Assembly (NCBI GenBank): GCA_024743435.1 | Contig: JANSWO010000012.1 | Span: 85,727 to 149,726, forward strand | DNA from: Pseudomonadaceae bacterium | GTDB taxonomy: Bacteria; Pseudomonadota; Gammaproteobacteria; Pseudomonadales; Azotimanducaceae | Length of the DNA stretch: 64,000 nucleotides | Reading direction: 5' to 3' | Shown here: in pieces, positions 47,751 through 56,687 of the stretch | Numbering within the stretch: position 1 is the first letter of the stretch | Layout: each line of letters begins with the position of its first letter | Notes under the pieces: generated by a model | Told to the model about the DNA's origin: nothing | Databases searched by the model: none | The model's input: only the letters and a program-made list of their open reading frames with translations | Program-made: the position numbers and the translations under genes

Positions 47751-48461
47751 ATGAGCGACATTGCTGCCATTTCTTTGCGTGATCTGAAGTTCTCCTACGC
47801 CGGGGCGGGCTCTGGCGGTGAACTCGATATAGAGCGCTTCGACGTCGCTCAGGGCGAGTCGGTTTTTCTGCAAGGCGCGAGCGGCAGCGGCAAGAGCACG
47901 CTGTTGAATCTCATTGGCGGAGTCCTGAAACCAACGTCAGGCGAGATATCGCTACTCGGCGCGAATCTGTCGAGCCTGTCTTCGTCCGGGCGTGATGCGT
48001 TTCGCGCGGATCATCTGGGCTACGTGTTTCAGATGTTCAACCTATTGCCGTATCTGGATGTGGTGGCGAACGTCACCCTGGCGCTGACGTTTTCACCCCG
48101 TCGACGAAGTCGGCTTGACGGTGTCTCCCCGAAATCCGAGGCGCAGCGGCTGTTGAACGCACTCGGTCTTGATGAGTCTGTGCAGGCTAAGCGCGTGGCC
48201 CAGTTGAGTGTTGGTCAACAGCAGCGAGTCGCCTGTGCGCGAGCACTGATCGGCGGGCCGGAATTGATCGTAGCTGATGAGCCGACATCAGCGCTCGATG
48301 CACAAGCGAGTGCGCGCTTTGTGCGTTTGCTTCTCACCCAGGCAGCAAACGCTGGAGCAAGCGTGGTGTTTGTGAGCCACGAAGCCAGCCTTGCAGAGCA
48401 TTTCGACCGTGCAATCGACATCGCGACTCTGAATCGAGCCGAGGCAGCCAGCTATGAGTAG
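47751..48461 (+). CDS. ABC transporter ATP-binding protein (Zrg/LolD-like)
   Basis: 236 residues; Walker A is GASGSGKST, signature LSVGQQQR, Walker B LIVADEPTSALDA. It belongs to the LolD/MacB-like group that pairs with FtsX-type permeases. It overlaps the permease gene by 8 nt. Together with the DUF3299 gene this resembles the ATPase of the Vibrio ZrgABCDE zinc system; that link is by analogy. Confidence 0.9.
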   Translation: MSDIAAISLRDLKFSYAGAGSGGELDIERFDVAQGESVFLQGASGSGKSTLLNLIGGVLKPTSGEISLLGANLSSLSSSGRDAFRADHLGYVFQMFNLLPYLDVVANVTLALTFSPRRRSRLDGVSPKSEAQRLLNALGLDESVQAKRVAQLSVGQQQRVACARALIGGPELIVADEPTSALDAQASARFVRLLLTQAANAGASVVFVSHEASLAEHFDRAIDIATLNRAEAASYE

Positions 48462-49908
48462 CTTGCGCTCACTGGCTGGAATCGCACTTGCGAGCTTGAG
48501 AAGTCGGCTGCTAACGGTTGTGCTGACGGTAATTTCAATTGGCGTCAGCGTTGCCCTGATCGCCTCGGTTGATCGAGTACGAAGCGAAGCCAAGGCTAGT
48601 TTCAGCAGCACGATCTCCGGTGCAGACCTACTCGTCGGTGCTCGCACGAGCGGCTTGAACCTTCTTCTGTACTCGATATTCCGAATCGGCGACGCCACCA
48701 ATTCAGTGTCCTGGCAAAGCGTGGAATATATCGAGGCGCTTGATCCGGTGGATTGGGTGATCCCGCTCTCGTTGGGCGATTCCCACCGCGGCTACAGAGT
48801 GCTGGGCACCGATCAGCGCTACTTTGAACACTATCGCTTCGGTCGAGATCAAACGCTCGACTTCACTTACGGCCAGCCATTCGCAAGCGCAGATGGAGCG
48901 GTATTGGGGTCTGCGGTAGCTGAGGCGCTCGGCTACTCGCTGGACGACGATATCGTCGTTTCTCACGGTGTGGGTGAAACAAGCTTTCTGCAGCACAGCG
49001 ATAGGCCATTCCGTGTGGTCGGAATTTTGTCGCCTACGGGCACGCCGGTCGATCGCACTGTGCATGTGAGCCTTGCCGGTATCGAACGCATGCATGGGGG
49101 AAGTCATCACGACGATGAGGCGCATTCCTCAACTCATGCGTCGCATGAAGCCCAGGAGGCGGAGCACCACGATAGTGGGGAAACGCATGGAGACGAGCAC
49201 GCTGGAGAGGACGAACAAGCTCATGAGGATGAGGACGAACACGCTCACGAAGAGGCGCATGCCCATGAGGAGGAGCATGGAAATCAGGCCGAGCCTGAGG
49301 CGTCCGATGAAAGCCTGCATCAGACTGAAACGGATGCTCAGACGACCGTGACGCCGGATTCGGTCACCGCGCTGATTCTCGGTTTGAACTCGCCCATTGC
49401 AGTGCTTACGACAGCGAGATCGCTGAACGAATACCAACAGGAGCCGTTGACTGCGGTCTTGCCTGGCGTTGCGTTGCAGCAGCTCTGGTCGTTGATTGGT
49501 GTGGCCGAACTCTCCCTGCTTGTCGTTAGCGGCTTTGTTGTCGTCGCAGGCCTCATTGGCCTTGTGACAACGCTACTGTCATCACTCAGTCAACGTCGCC
49601 GGGAAATGGCGGTGCTGCGCTCAGTTGGCGCGAAGCCTGTACATATTGGTTTGTTGTTGGTGTCGGAGGCGTTGGCGATGGGCGCTGCGGGTGCACTTTT
49701 TGGTCTTGTCCTCACGCAGCTCGTGATACTGCTCGCCAAGCCTGTGGTTTTTGATCAGCTTGGTGTTGTGTTGATGAACGGTTGGCCAACGAGCTTCGAA
49801 TGGCAGATCGCGGCGCTGGTCGTCGTCGCGTCCGCGCTTGCTGCTATCCTGCCGGCGGCAATCGCCTATCGGTACACGCTGGCCGATGGGCTCTTAAGCA
49901 GAGCATGA
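48454..49908 (+). CDS. FtsX-like ABC permease with histidine-rich loop
   Basis: 484 residues, with an N-terminal helix (about 17-40), a large periplasmic domain and three C-terminal helices (about 345-480). Residues about 214-290 are very rich in His, Glu and Asp (for example HASHEAQEAEHHDSGETHGD and EDEHAHEEAHAHEEEHG), a likely metal-binding loop. The C-terminal part is the FtsX domain (SQRRREMAVLRSVGAKP). Best compared with ZrgB. Substrate zinc is inferred. Confidence 0.85.
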   Translation: MSSLRSLAGIALASLRSRLLTVVLTVISIGVSVALIASVDRVRSEAKASFSSTISGADLLVGARTSGLNLLLYSIFRIGDATNSVSWQSVEYIEALDPVDWVIPLSLGDSHRGYRVLGTDQRYFEHYRFGRDQTLDFTYGQPFASADGAVLGSAVAEALGYSLDDDIVVSHGVGETSFLQHSDRPFRVVGILSPTGTPVDRTVHVSLAGIERMHGGSHHDDEAHSSTHASHEAQEAEHHDSGETHGDEHAGEDEQAHEDEDEHAHEEAHAHEEEHGNQAEPEASDESLHQTETDAQTTVTPDSVTALILGLNSPIAVLTTARSLNEYQQEPLTAVLPGVALQQLWSLIGVAELSLLVVSGFVVVAGLIGLVTTLLSSLSQRRREMAVLRSVGAKPVHIGLLLVSEALAMGAAGALFGLVLTQLVILLAKPVVFDQLGVVLMNGWPTSFEWQIAALVVVASALAAILPAAIAYRYTLADGLLSRA

Positions 49909-49925
49909 GTATTGGAGGTCGCGAA

Positions 49926-50447
49926 ATGCGAGGTGATTGGGTCGTTCCCAGATCGGCATGGAAAGCGCTGAGCTTGATTGTCTGCGCCACGGTTTTTTCC
50001 GGGTTTTCGCTGCTGGCCGCAGCCGATGCGGCCGTGCGTCAGATCGGTTGGGACGATCTGCTACCGGCTGCGCCGCCGCTTGCTGATGTTCAGGATGGCA
50101 CCAGCAGTTCCGTGGCCACGCAGCCTGCGATCATGCAGTCCGGCGCCTTTGTGCCCGAACTGGCGGGTCAGATGGTAAAGCTCCCAGGCTTTGTTGTACC
50201 GCTCGAATCTGATGGCGAGACGGTCAGAACTTTCCTGCTCGTGCCTTACTTTGGTGCCTGCATTCATATGCCGCCGCCGCCTGCGAATCAGATTGTCCAC
50301 GTGGAGCTCGACGACGCAGTGCCTGTCGATTCGATTTACGACGCGGTTTGGGTGACGGGTGAAATGAGTCTGGATACCTATCGCGGCGACCTGGCTGAAG
50401 CCGGTTACTCGATGAAAGGCAAAAGCCTTGAGACCTACACCTATTGA
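49926..50447 (+). CDS. DUF3299 protein, exported
   Basis: 173 residues from ATG 49926, with GGAGGT 6 nt upstream. An ATG at 49905 overlapping the permease stop is less likely. Signal peptide (LSLIVCATVFSGFSLLAAADA), then GWDDLLP and PGFVVPLESDGE, and LLVPYFGACIHMPPPPANQI, the DUF3299 signature with a Cys and His. In Vibrio a DUF3299 protein is part of the zinc-linked Zrg operon. The role here is probably in metal handling. Confidence 0.85.
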   Translation: MRGDWVVPRSAWKALSLIVCATVFSGFSLLAAADAAVRQIGWDDLLPAAPPLADVQDGTSSSVATQPAIMQSGAFVPELAGQMVKLPGFVVPLESDGETVRTFLLVPYFGACIHMPPPPANQIVHVELDDAVPVDSIYDAVWVTGEMSLDTYRGDLAEAGYSMKGKSLETYTY

Positions 50448-50471
50448 AACCATCAGGTTGGGAGTGACCGC

Positions 50472-51683
50472 ATGCGCGCTGAAGAGGTAGCAAAGGGCCT
50501 TGCCGCCATGGAATGTCCGCCGCCGCAGACTCATCCCTGGGTTGAACCGGCGCAGGGCGCTAAAGTGGCCGTGGTCTCGACGGCGGGCTTGTGCCATCGG
50601 GGCGACCCGCCGTTCAGTTTTGGCGGTGCGGACTATCGGGTTATCGACAGACAAGATGCCCGCGACGTGGTGATGAGCCACATATCCACCAATTTTGACC
50701 GCTCCGGCTTCACCCAGGATCTCAACGTGGTGTTGCCGCTCGAGCGTCTCGATGAGCTTGCCGGGCAGGGTGCTATTGGCAGCGTTTCGCGCTGGCACTA
50801 CTCCTTTATGGGTGCGACGGATCCTGCGCAAATGGCGCCGGCTGTAGGTGCCCTTGTGGATGTGATGATGCGGGACGAGGTTGATGTCGTCCTGCTCGTA
50901 CCCGTCTGACCGCTTTGTACGCGCGCCGTGTGCGGGCTTGCTCATCAGATTGAAAGCGCAGGAATCGCCACGGTTGTGCTGGGGCTGGTTCCCCAGCACG
51001 TGCATGCCATGCAGCCGCCGCGTGCACTGAACGTGCCTTTCGAACTCGGCAGGCCGCTAGGCAAACCAGGAGACGCCAACTACCAACGGCGAGTATTGAG
51101 CGCTGCGCTTGCGCTGCTGGATGCGCAGTCGGGGCCCGTCGTCGCCGAGTTCGATGACCCGGACTACCAATTGGCGAGCGCAGCGGAGGAGGGTTGGGCA
51201 TGTCCAGTATCGTTTGCCCAGACCCAGGATGATTCTCCCGCGGGAAGGCTGCGAGCGGAGGTGGATGCGCTTGCGCCATGGTTCCATCGAGCCCAGGAAA
51301 CAAACGCAACAGCAACTGGGACGAGCGGCCTATCGATTGATCAGGTGCTGACACTGTTGCTTGGTCTTGCCAGCGCAGAACCCTGGGCGTTTTCAGCTGA
51401 GCTTGCTGAGGAAGGGCCGTTTGAGGATGTATCTGATGTTTGTCGCGCACTCTCTGTGGGCGATCGTTTCAAGCTCGCCTGTGAAGACCTGAAGATGTTC
51501 TATACCGAGGCGATTGCGGCGCAACCGAAGCCGCCATCACCGGCTTCACTGCAGGGCTGGTTCTGGGGCCAAACAGAGGCCGGCGCATTGCTGCAGTCGC
51601 TGAAGACTGCGCTTGCTGACAATCCGGACAAGCTGCTTCGTAATCACGCGCGCTTTACGATTGTCCCCGCGGAGCTGCACTGA
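50472..51683 (+). CDS. GrdB-like selenoprotein (glycine/sarcosine/betaine reductase selenoprotein B family), TGA read as Sec146
   Basis: Read through TGA 50907-50909 this gives 403 residues in one frame. The first part has CHRGDPPFSFGGADYRVI, VMSHISTNFDRSGFTQDLNV and WHYSFMGATDP, all family hallmarks. After LLVPV the TGA is followed by PLCTRAVCGLAHQIE, so the redox motif is UxxC, matching family selenoproteins where Sec sits before P-x-C. The rest (PPRALNVPFELGRPLG, then WACPVSF) continues the same family. The first frame alone (145 residues) lacks the active site. GGGAG precedes the ATG. Function may be a selenium- or thiol-dependent reductase; substrate unknown. See the hairpin entry. Confidence 0.82.
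50917..50937 (+). promoter_or_regulatory. SECIS-like hairpin directly after the TGA
   Basis: In RNA, C50920-G50934, G50921-C50933, C50922-G50932, G50923-U50931 and C50924-G50930 form a 5-bp stem, with two further pairs below (G50917-C50937 and U50918-G50936) after one mismatch. The loop GCCGU (50925-50929) starts with G. Bacterial SECIS elements have a short loop with G near its start, about 16-37 nt after the UGA; here the loop begins 16 nt after it. Confidence 0.6.
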
Positions 51684-51698
51684 GCGGCTAGCAAACGG

Positions 51699-52598
51699 CT
51701 ACTGGAATACCACCGTGCGTTGACCATTCAGCAGCACGCGATGTTCTGCCTGGTAGCGAACGGCTTTGGCGAGTACGACGCGCTCGATGTCGCGGCCCAC
51801 GGCCACCAGGTCGCCAGGGGTTGTGCGGTGATCGACCCGCTCGATGCCCTGTTCGATGATGGGCCCTTCATCCAGATCTGCCGTCACGTAATGCGCGGTT
51901 GCACCAATCAGCTTGACGCCCCTCTCGAACGCCTGGTGATAGGGCTTGGCGCCTTTGAAGCTGGGCAGGAACGAATGATGGATGTTGATGATGCGGCCAT
52001 GGTGCTGGCGGCAGAACTGCGGCGAGAGAACCTGCATGTAGCGGGCCAGCACAATGAAATCAACACCGCGCTCTTCGATTTCACGTTGCAGCTTGGCTTC
52101 CTGCTCAGCCTTGTTACCCGGGTCGACAGGCAGATGCAGGAAATCGACATCGCTGCTTGCCGCGAGCGGATAGGCATCCCGATGGTTCGACACGACCAGC
52201 GGTATGTCGATATCAATTTCGCCGTTGCGCACGCGGTAGAGAAGATCGATCAGGCAGTGATCCATCTTGGACACCATGATGAGCGCTTTTGGCCGCCGTG
52301 CGAGAGGCCATATCTCGGACACCATCGAGTACTCCTCGCGCAGGGCGTCGAACGATGATGTCAGGGCTTCCGGGTTTTGTGGTGCCGCGAAATGTACGCG
52401 CATGAAGAAAGTTGCGCTGTGCGCATCACCGAACTGATCACTGTCCAGAATGTTGCCGTCGTTGGCGACGAGCCATCGGGTAACCGCATGTACGATCCCG
52501 CGCTGATCCGGGCAGGAGAAAGTCAGAACGTACTCCGGGGCCGAGTCCAGCAGCGCAGAGCTATCAGTTGGTGAAGATGGAGATTGAGTCTGCGTCAC
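51699..52598 (-). CDS. purU: Formyltetrahydrofolate deformylase
   Basis: Hydrolyses 10-formyl-THF to formate and THF; 299 residues. N-terminal ACT domain (YVLTFSCPDQRGIVHAV) and a C-terminal formyltransferase-like domain with NIHHSFLPSFKGAKPYHQAF and GATAHYVTADLDEGPII. It provides formate for PurT (29.4 kb). It converges on the selenoprotein gene with a 15-nt gap, and follows avtA by 56 nt on the same strand. Confidence 0.96.
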   Translation of the reverse strand: MTQTQSPSSPTDSSALLDSAPEYVLTFSCPDQRGIVHAVTRWLVANDGNILDSDQFGDAHSATFFMRVHFAAPQNPEALTSSFDALREEYSMVSEIWPLARRPKALIMVSKMDHCLIDLLYRVRNGEIDIDIPLVVSNHRDAYPLAASSDVDFLHLPVDPGNKAEQEAKLQREIEERGVDFIVLARYMQVLSPQFCRQHHGRIINIHHSFLPSFKGAKPYHQAFERGVKLIGATAHYVTADLDEGPIIEQGIERVDHRTTPGDLVAVGRDIERVVLAKAVRYQAEHRVLLNGQRTVVFQ

Positions 52599-52654
52599 GA
52601 TGTCGTCCTGAATCGAGTAAGCCAGTCATATGCAAGGCGCTCGGGAACACCGAG

Positions 52655-53914
52655 CTAGCGATACGCTTTGGCGACTTCCTGGGCAATGATTGCAAGCCCT
52701 TCGCGTACCGTAGGCTCGTCTTGAGCATAGGATATTCGCAGGCACTGCCGACTGTGCGGCCAGTCTTGCAGGCCGATGAAAAACTCTTCGCCGGGCACAA
52801 CCAGAACGTTGCGCGCCTTCAGACGCTCGTAGAGCTCGCGCGAACTGATCGGCATCCCGTCTAGCCACAGCCACAGGAAGAAGGCGCCTTCCGGCGCGTG
52901 TAACCGCCACGGAATATCATCGCCGATACGTTCAAACGCGTCCTGCAACCAGCGCACGCTTTGTTCAGCCCGTTGTCGATAGAACGGACGGATATCGTCG
53001 GCAGTGAGCCGTTCCAGATCGCCGCAACGGATAAGCTCGGTTGCGAGCGCCGGGCCGAGTGTGCCCGTTGCCAGGCTGGCAATGGTGTTGGCGTTGGCAA
53101 GCGCCCGGGTGATTTCTTCATTGGCGATTACCATGCCGGTGCGCACGCCCGGGAGACCAAGCTTCGACAGGCTGAGCACCAGGACCGTGTTATCGCTGAA
53201 GTAGGGTTTTGCCTCATTAAATAGAATGTTCGGGAAGGGTGGACCATACGCACCATCTATAATCAGCGGCGCGCCGTACTGCGTAGCCACAGCATCGAGG
53301 TGCTCAACTTCTGCATCGGTCAATACGTTGCCCGTTGGATTGGTGGGCCTGGAGACGCAGAGAGCAGCGGTATCGAGATCCAGCTTCAATTCATCGAAGT
53401 CCACGGCGTACTTGAAGGTTCTTGTGCTTGCTTCGATGATCTCGGGGCGAGTGGAGGTGAAAAAACCCTCGCTGAGGCCGATATCCGCATAGCCAATGTA
53501 TTCGGGTACAACGGGCAGGTGAATATGACGTCGACCCCCGTCTGCTGTGTCACCGGCGAGCAAGTTAAAGAGCAGGAAGAAAGCAGCCTGACTGCCGTTG
53601 GTGACCGTGATGTTCGTCTCGCTGATTCCCCAGCCGAATTGACGATTGAGATAGTCGGCAAGCTCGCGGCGGAATTCCGGATCACCCTGGGGTGATGAGT
53701 AAACACCCAGCAGCTGATGACGTTTCTCCGATGATTGCAGAATGCCTTCCAGGCGATGCTGAAAGATGCTCTCGACCTGCGGCAAGTGGGCAGGGTTGCC
53801 GCCGCCCATGAAGCGCATCTGCGGATTTTCCCGCAGCGCGCTGGCCAGATCGTCCATCAGCTCAACGATGCCGGAGGAGCCTGCAAATTTTTCGCCAAAA
53901 GCGGACAGCTTCAT
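52655..53914 (-). CDS. avtA: Valine--pyruvate aminotransferase
   Basis: PLP-dependent fold-type I aminotransferase, 419 residues from ATG 53914 (MKLSAFGEKFAGSSGIVELM), matching the AvtA start. PLP-lysine region is LSLSKLGLPGVRTG; the substrate part includes SRPTNPTGNVLTD. AvtA makes valine from 2-oxoisovalerate and alanine. AGGAA precedes the ATG; a longer frame to 54034 is not conserved. leuA at 31 kb uses the same keto acid. Confidence 0.93.
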   Translation of the reverse strand: MKLSAFGEKFAGSSGIVELMDDLASALRENPQMRFMGGGNPAHLPQVESIFQHRLEGILQSSEKRHQLLGVYSSPQGDPEFRRELADYLNRQFGWGISETNITVTNGSQAAFFLLFNLLAGDTADGGRRHIHLPVVPEYIGYADIGLSEGFFTSTRPEIIEASTRTFKYAVDFDELKLDLDTAALCVSRPTNPTGNVLTDAEVEHLDAVATQYGAPLIIDGAYGPPFPNILFNEAKPYFSDNTVLVLSLSKLGLPGVRTGMVIANEEITRALANANTIASLATGTLGPALATELIRCGDLERLTADDIRPFYRQRAEQSVRWLQDAFERIGDDIPWRLHAPEGAFFLWLWLDGMPISSRELYERLKARNVLVVPGEEFFIGLQDWPHSRQCLRISYAQDEPTVREGLAIIAQEVAKAYR

Positions 53915-54086
53915 CGCTGGTATTCCTGTTACTTCGGTTGTGTGCCTGCCAGCAAGGTGAGCTGGTGTGCGCAGCGGCGCGAATTGTCCGGTTTGTCGCG
54001 CGAGATTGCGAATCGGCAGCGTTTGATCTCGCAATGTCTCGCATTGCTGAGTAGCCTCTCAGGCCCGATTTCAGGAGCCCAGAGCC

Positions 54087-54956
54087 GTGACTGATGAGAT
54101 TCCCCAGATACTCCAACGGATGATGACAGAGGCGGCTCCGATTGGTCAGGCCTCCATATCGCCAGCAAATGAGGCTGAGTATCGGCTGCAGTGGCGCGCG
54201 CTGCTGCTAGGGGAACGGACGCCTCACTCGCTGGCTCTCGCCGGGGGCTATCTGGCAAGTCAGCTTCCCTGGGTATTCATGGCTGGCTATCAAGCTGCTA
54301 TCCGTTGGGTATTTCCGGATGTGAAGGTTGATGGCTGGCTGGCTTTTGCTGCCTCCGAAGATCGAAGTAGTGACGCTCCCCTGGCCGGTGTGTCGATAAG
54401 CGAGACGGGCGAGCTCAATGGCTTTAAGACCTGGGTTGCCGGGGTTAACAGCATCGACGGGCTATTGATCCTGGTTAAAGGCAATGACGCCGGCCCGACT
54501 CGAGTATTCGAGCTGCACTCGAGCGTGCCGGGGCTGACGTTGCATGGGCCGGAAGGAGTGCCTGGGAAAGAGAAGTTCCTTGCCGCCATGAGCCAGGGCA
54601 AGGTGGAGCTGGCTGGCGTGCCGGTCAGCCAGTTGGATGAGCCGTCGGTGCAGCGTTTGCGCTGGTTTCGTTACGCAGAGGCGATCTCGGTATATACCGC
54701 GCTCGGGGCGTTTTTGCTGCGAGCATCGCAATTGCTCGAGTCCGAACAGCTTCGTGACGCGGCGCTCGGAGCCCTCCGCCACACCGAACCTGCTTTTGCT
54801 GCGGAGGATGAGCAAGCGTTGGCGGCAGCCGCGGGCCGGATCGCCGAAGACACCATCGCCTGCGCTCATCGTTACGAAGCGATCGTCGGTGATGACGCTC
54901 CCGGAAACTGGGCTGTGGACCGTCGCTTGATCGAGATGTACGCGCCCCGTAACTGA
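54087..54956 (+). CDS. Acyl-CoA dehydrogenase-like protein (short)
   Basis: 289 residues from GTG 54087, with AGGAG 10 nt upstream. Segments LNGFKTWVAGVNSIDGLLILVKG and VELAGVPVSQLD match the beta-domain of acyl-CoA dehydrogenases, and a helical C-terminal part follows. The N-terminal helical domain is short and the catalytic Glu cannot be placed. It could be a diverged or non-catalytic member. Divergent from avtA. Confidence 0.55.
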   Translation: MTDEIPQILQRMMTEAAPIGQASISPANEAEYRLQWRALLLGERTPHSLALAGGYLASQLPWVFMAGYQAAIRWVFPDVKVDGWLAFAASEDRSSDAPLAGVSISETGELNGFKTWVAGVNSIDGLLILVKGNDAGPTRVFELHSSVPGLTLHGPEGVPGKEKFLAAMSQGKVELAGVPVSQLDEPSVQRLRWFRYAEAISVYTALGAFLLRASQLLESEQLRDAALGALRHTEPAFAAEDEQALAAAAGRIAEDTIACAHRYEAIVGDDAPGNWAVDRRLIEMYAPRN

Positions 54957-55868
54957 CTAGGGCTCAAGCACCGTCACGGCATCGCCATTTGCGACGATGC
55001 CCGGCTTCTCAACGCTGGCGTAGACGCCAAGGTTGCCGTCGTTCTGCGCAACTAACGCTCGCATGATGGCCGGGTCTTTCGGTAAGTCTTCAACGGGATG
55101 GGTCGTCATGACACAGCGTGGACAGACGCTGTCGATGTGCAACACAGCGGTGCCGATTTGCAGCCGCGTGCCTACCCAGTCGTTCTCCGGAAATGCGCTT
55201 GAGGCCGTGGCCCCGAGGCAGTTCGACAGCAGAATGTTTGGCCTGAAGCGGCGAATGTCGAAGGCGCTTTCTGTGCACGCAGAAGCCATGCTGGCGAGGG
55301 ATTCTTCACTCATGATGAGTATCGAAGAAGCGTCAAAGTAGGTGCCCGGCGGTGACTCGAACTCCATCAGCTCCGGTGGGAACAAGCCCAGATCCGGTAG
55401 CGGCTCGTGGTCGAGCCGGCCAAACAAGGCGCGCAGCCCCGCTTCCATGTCGGCAGGACTGACATCTGGCGCCGGTGGTCTGCGGTAGTGATCCAGATCC
55501 TGTTTGGACACCAGGGGCCACAGGCTAACGTCGGCCCCGATCGCAGCGCCGATCTTCGCTGCCGCGTCAGCATCAGATGTGAGCACGAAGGATCCGTCAG
55601 GAAACCTGATTCGCGCTGGTGCAGAGCGCCTGTCTTCGGTGGGTTCCTCAGTAAACTGCGCGGCCAGTGACATGAGCGCCGGATAGCGTTTGCCACTGCG
55701 CAGCCCGCCAATGACATCGTCGCGCAGCGCCCATGCGCGATCGCCAAGAATACCGTTCGCATCCAGCCTGGCCTTCTCAAGGTGTTCCCCAGCCATGCTC
55801 TTCACGGGGTATCGAAACAGGCCGGCCACGGTGGCCGCCCTGTTGTCCGGTTCACGGCTTAGAGTCAT
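54957..55868 (-). CDS. MOSC domain-containing protein
   Basis: 303 residues. N-terminal MOSC_N beta-barrel (GLFRYPVKSMAGEHLEKA, GDRAWALRD) and C-terminal MOSC domain with VCPRCVMTTHPVEDLPKD, including the conserved Cys that may bind molybdenum cofactor. Relatives act in molybdopterin-dependent N-hydroxy reduction or sulfur transfer. Converges on the acyl-CoA-dehydrogenase-like gene with no gap. Confidence 0.9.
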   Translation of the reverse strand: MTLSREPDNRAATVAGLFRYPVKSMAGEHLEKARLDANGILGDRAWALRDDVIGGLRSGKRYPALMSLAAQFTEEPTEDRRSAPARIRFPDGSFVLTSDADAAAKIGAAIGADVSLWPLVSKQDLDHYRRPPAPDVSPADMEAGLRALFGRLDHEPLPDLGLFPPELMEFESPPGTYFDASSILIMSEESLASMASACTESAFDIRRFRPNILLSNCLGATASSAFPENDWVGTRLQIGTAVLHIDSVCPRCVMTTHPVEDLPKDPAIMRALVAQNDGNLGVYASVEKPGIVANGDAVTVLEP

Positions 55869-55964
55869 AGGGGTCTCCCGGAGGTGTTTGTGGATGCCGC
55901 AGTGAGCCGAAACCGGCCGACATTGCGCCTGTAACAGATATCGTACCTGCTAAGAACACTGCCC

Positions 55965-56519
55965 ATGGCTCGACATCGACAATCAAGGTCTGCGAGGGTG
56001 CGGCCCAAGCGTGCAAAGACAACCAGTGGCGCTCGCTGCTGTTATCGCAGCGATGCGTTGGTCCGGCAACAACGAGTCGTGCTGTGGCTCTTCCTGGGGA
56101 TCGGCGCGTTGCTGTTCTATGCCGGTTTAATGGAGGCGCGCGTAATAGGCAACGATGCGGGAGCTGGGCCGGTTTCTGCGGTGCTCGTCTGGTTTTACCT
56201 TGGTCTGGCGGCTCTAAGCTTCTTGGCCATGGTTAGCTACTGCCGGGTAACGCCAGTGTCGGTGCATCTGGATGGCGATCAGCTGCTGGTCCACTTTCTG
56301 TTGCCGATTGGCGTGGCCGCCGCGCGTTTCGATAGCGCCCGGCTCGTGGCTATTCGCGAGTTGTCGGTTCCGGTTGAATATGGTTACTCACCGACGATGT
56401 ACCGATTGGTTTTGCGCTCCCGCTGGCTGCCTATACTTCTCGATGAACGGGCGGACCTTATGCATCTTGCACCGATCGAAACCTTGGTGCGGCAAAACGA
56501 CGAGTCCGACTCTCTATAG
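55965..56519 (+). CDS. Two-helix membrane hypothetical protein
   Basis: 184 residues. A basic N-terminus (RHRQSRSARVRPKRAK) precedes two transmembrane helices (WLFLGIGALLFYAGLM and VLVWFYLGLAALSFLAMV). The C-terminal part (VSVHLDGDQLLVHFLLPIG) is beta-rich, with a PH-like strand pattern. No family named. The stop lies within a 20-nt tandem repeat. Confidence 0.6.
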   Translation: MARHRQSRSARVRPKRAKTTSGARCCYRSDALVRQQRVVLWLFLGIGALLFYAGLMEARVIGNDAGAGPVSAVLVWFYLGLAALSFLAMVSYCRVTPVSVHLDGDQLLVHFLLPIGVAAARFDSARLVAIRELSVPVEYGYSPTMYRLVLRSRWLPILLDERADLMHLAPIETLVRQNDESDSL

Positions 56520-56554
56520 CCGCTGTTGGCACCCTATAACCGCTGTTGGCACCT
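56515..56554 (+). repeat. 20-nt tandem repeat, two copies
   Basis: Copies at 56515-56534 and 56535-56554 share TATA[G/A]CCGCTGTTGGCACC. The first contains the stop of the previous gene. Related AGCGGC fragments continue to about 56600. Confidence 0.75.
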
Positions 56555-56687
56555 AGCGGCTGTCGGTACTGTCTAGCGGCACCGTCTAGCGACTACCGTC
56601 GTCTGGCTGGTTGCGGCACAATGCCGTCAGAGCCTGCAACTGGCTCATGGCTCCCCCGTTTGCACCCGACAATCCTTTGGAAGCTTG

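Noticed and set aside
48454..49908. Histidine-rich permease loop as an assembly artefact
   Set aside because: The frame is uninterrupted and the codons vary (CAT/CAC, GAG/GAA, GAT/GAC), so it is not a simple repeat error.
50928..51683. Separate 251-residue gene starting at GTG 50928
   Set aside because: It is in frame with the upstream GrdB-like frame, has no ribosome site of its own, and begins inside the conserved C-T-R-A-V-C segment. Selenocysteine readthrough explains both halves.
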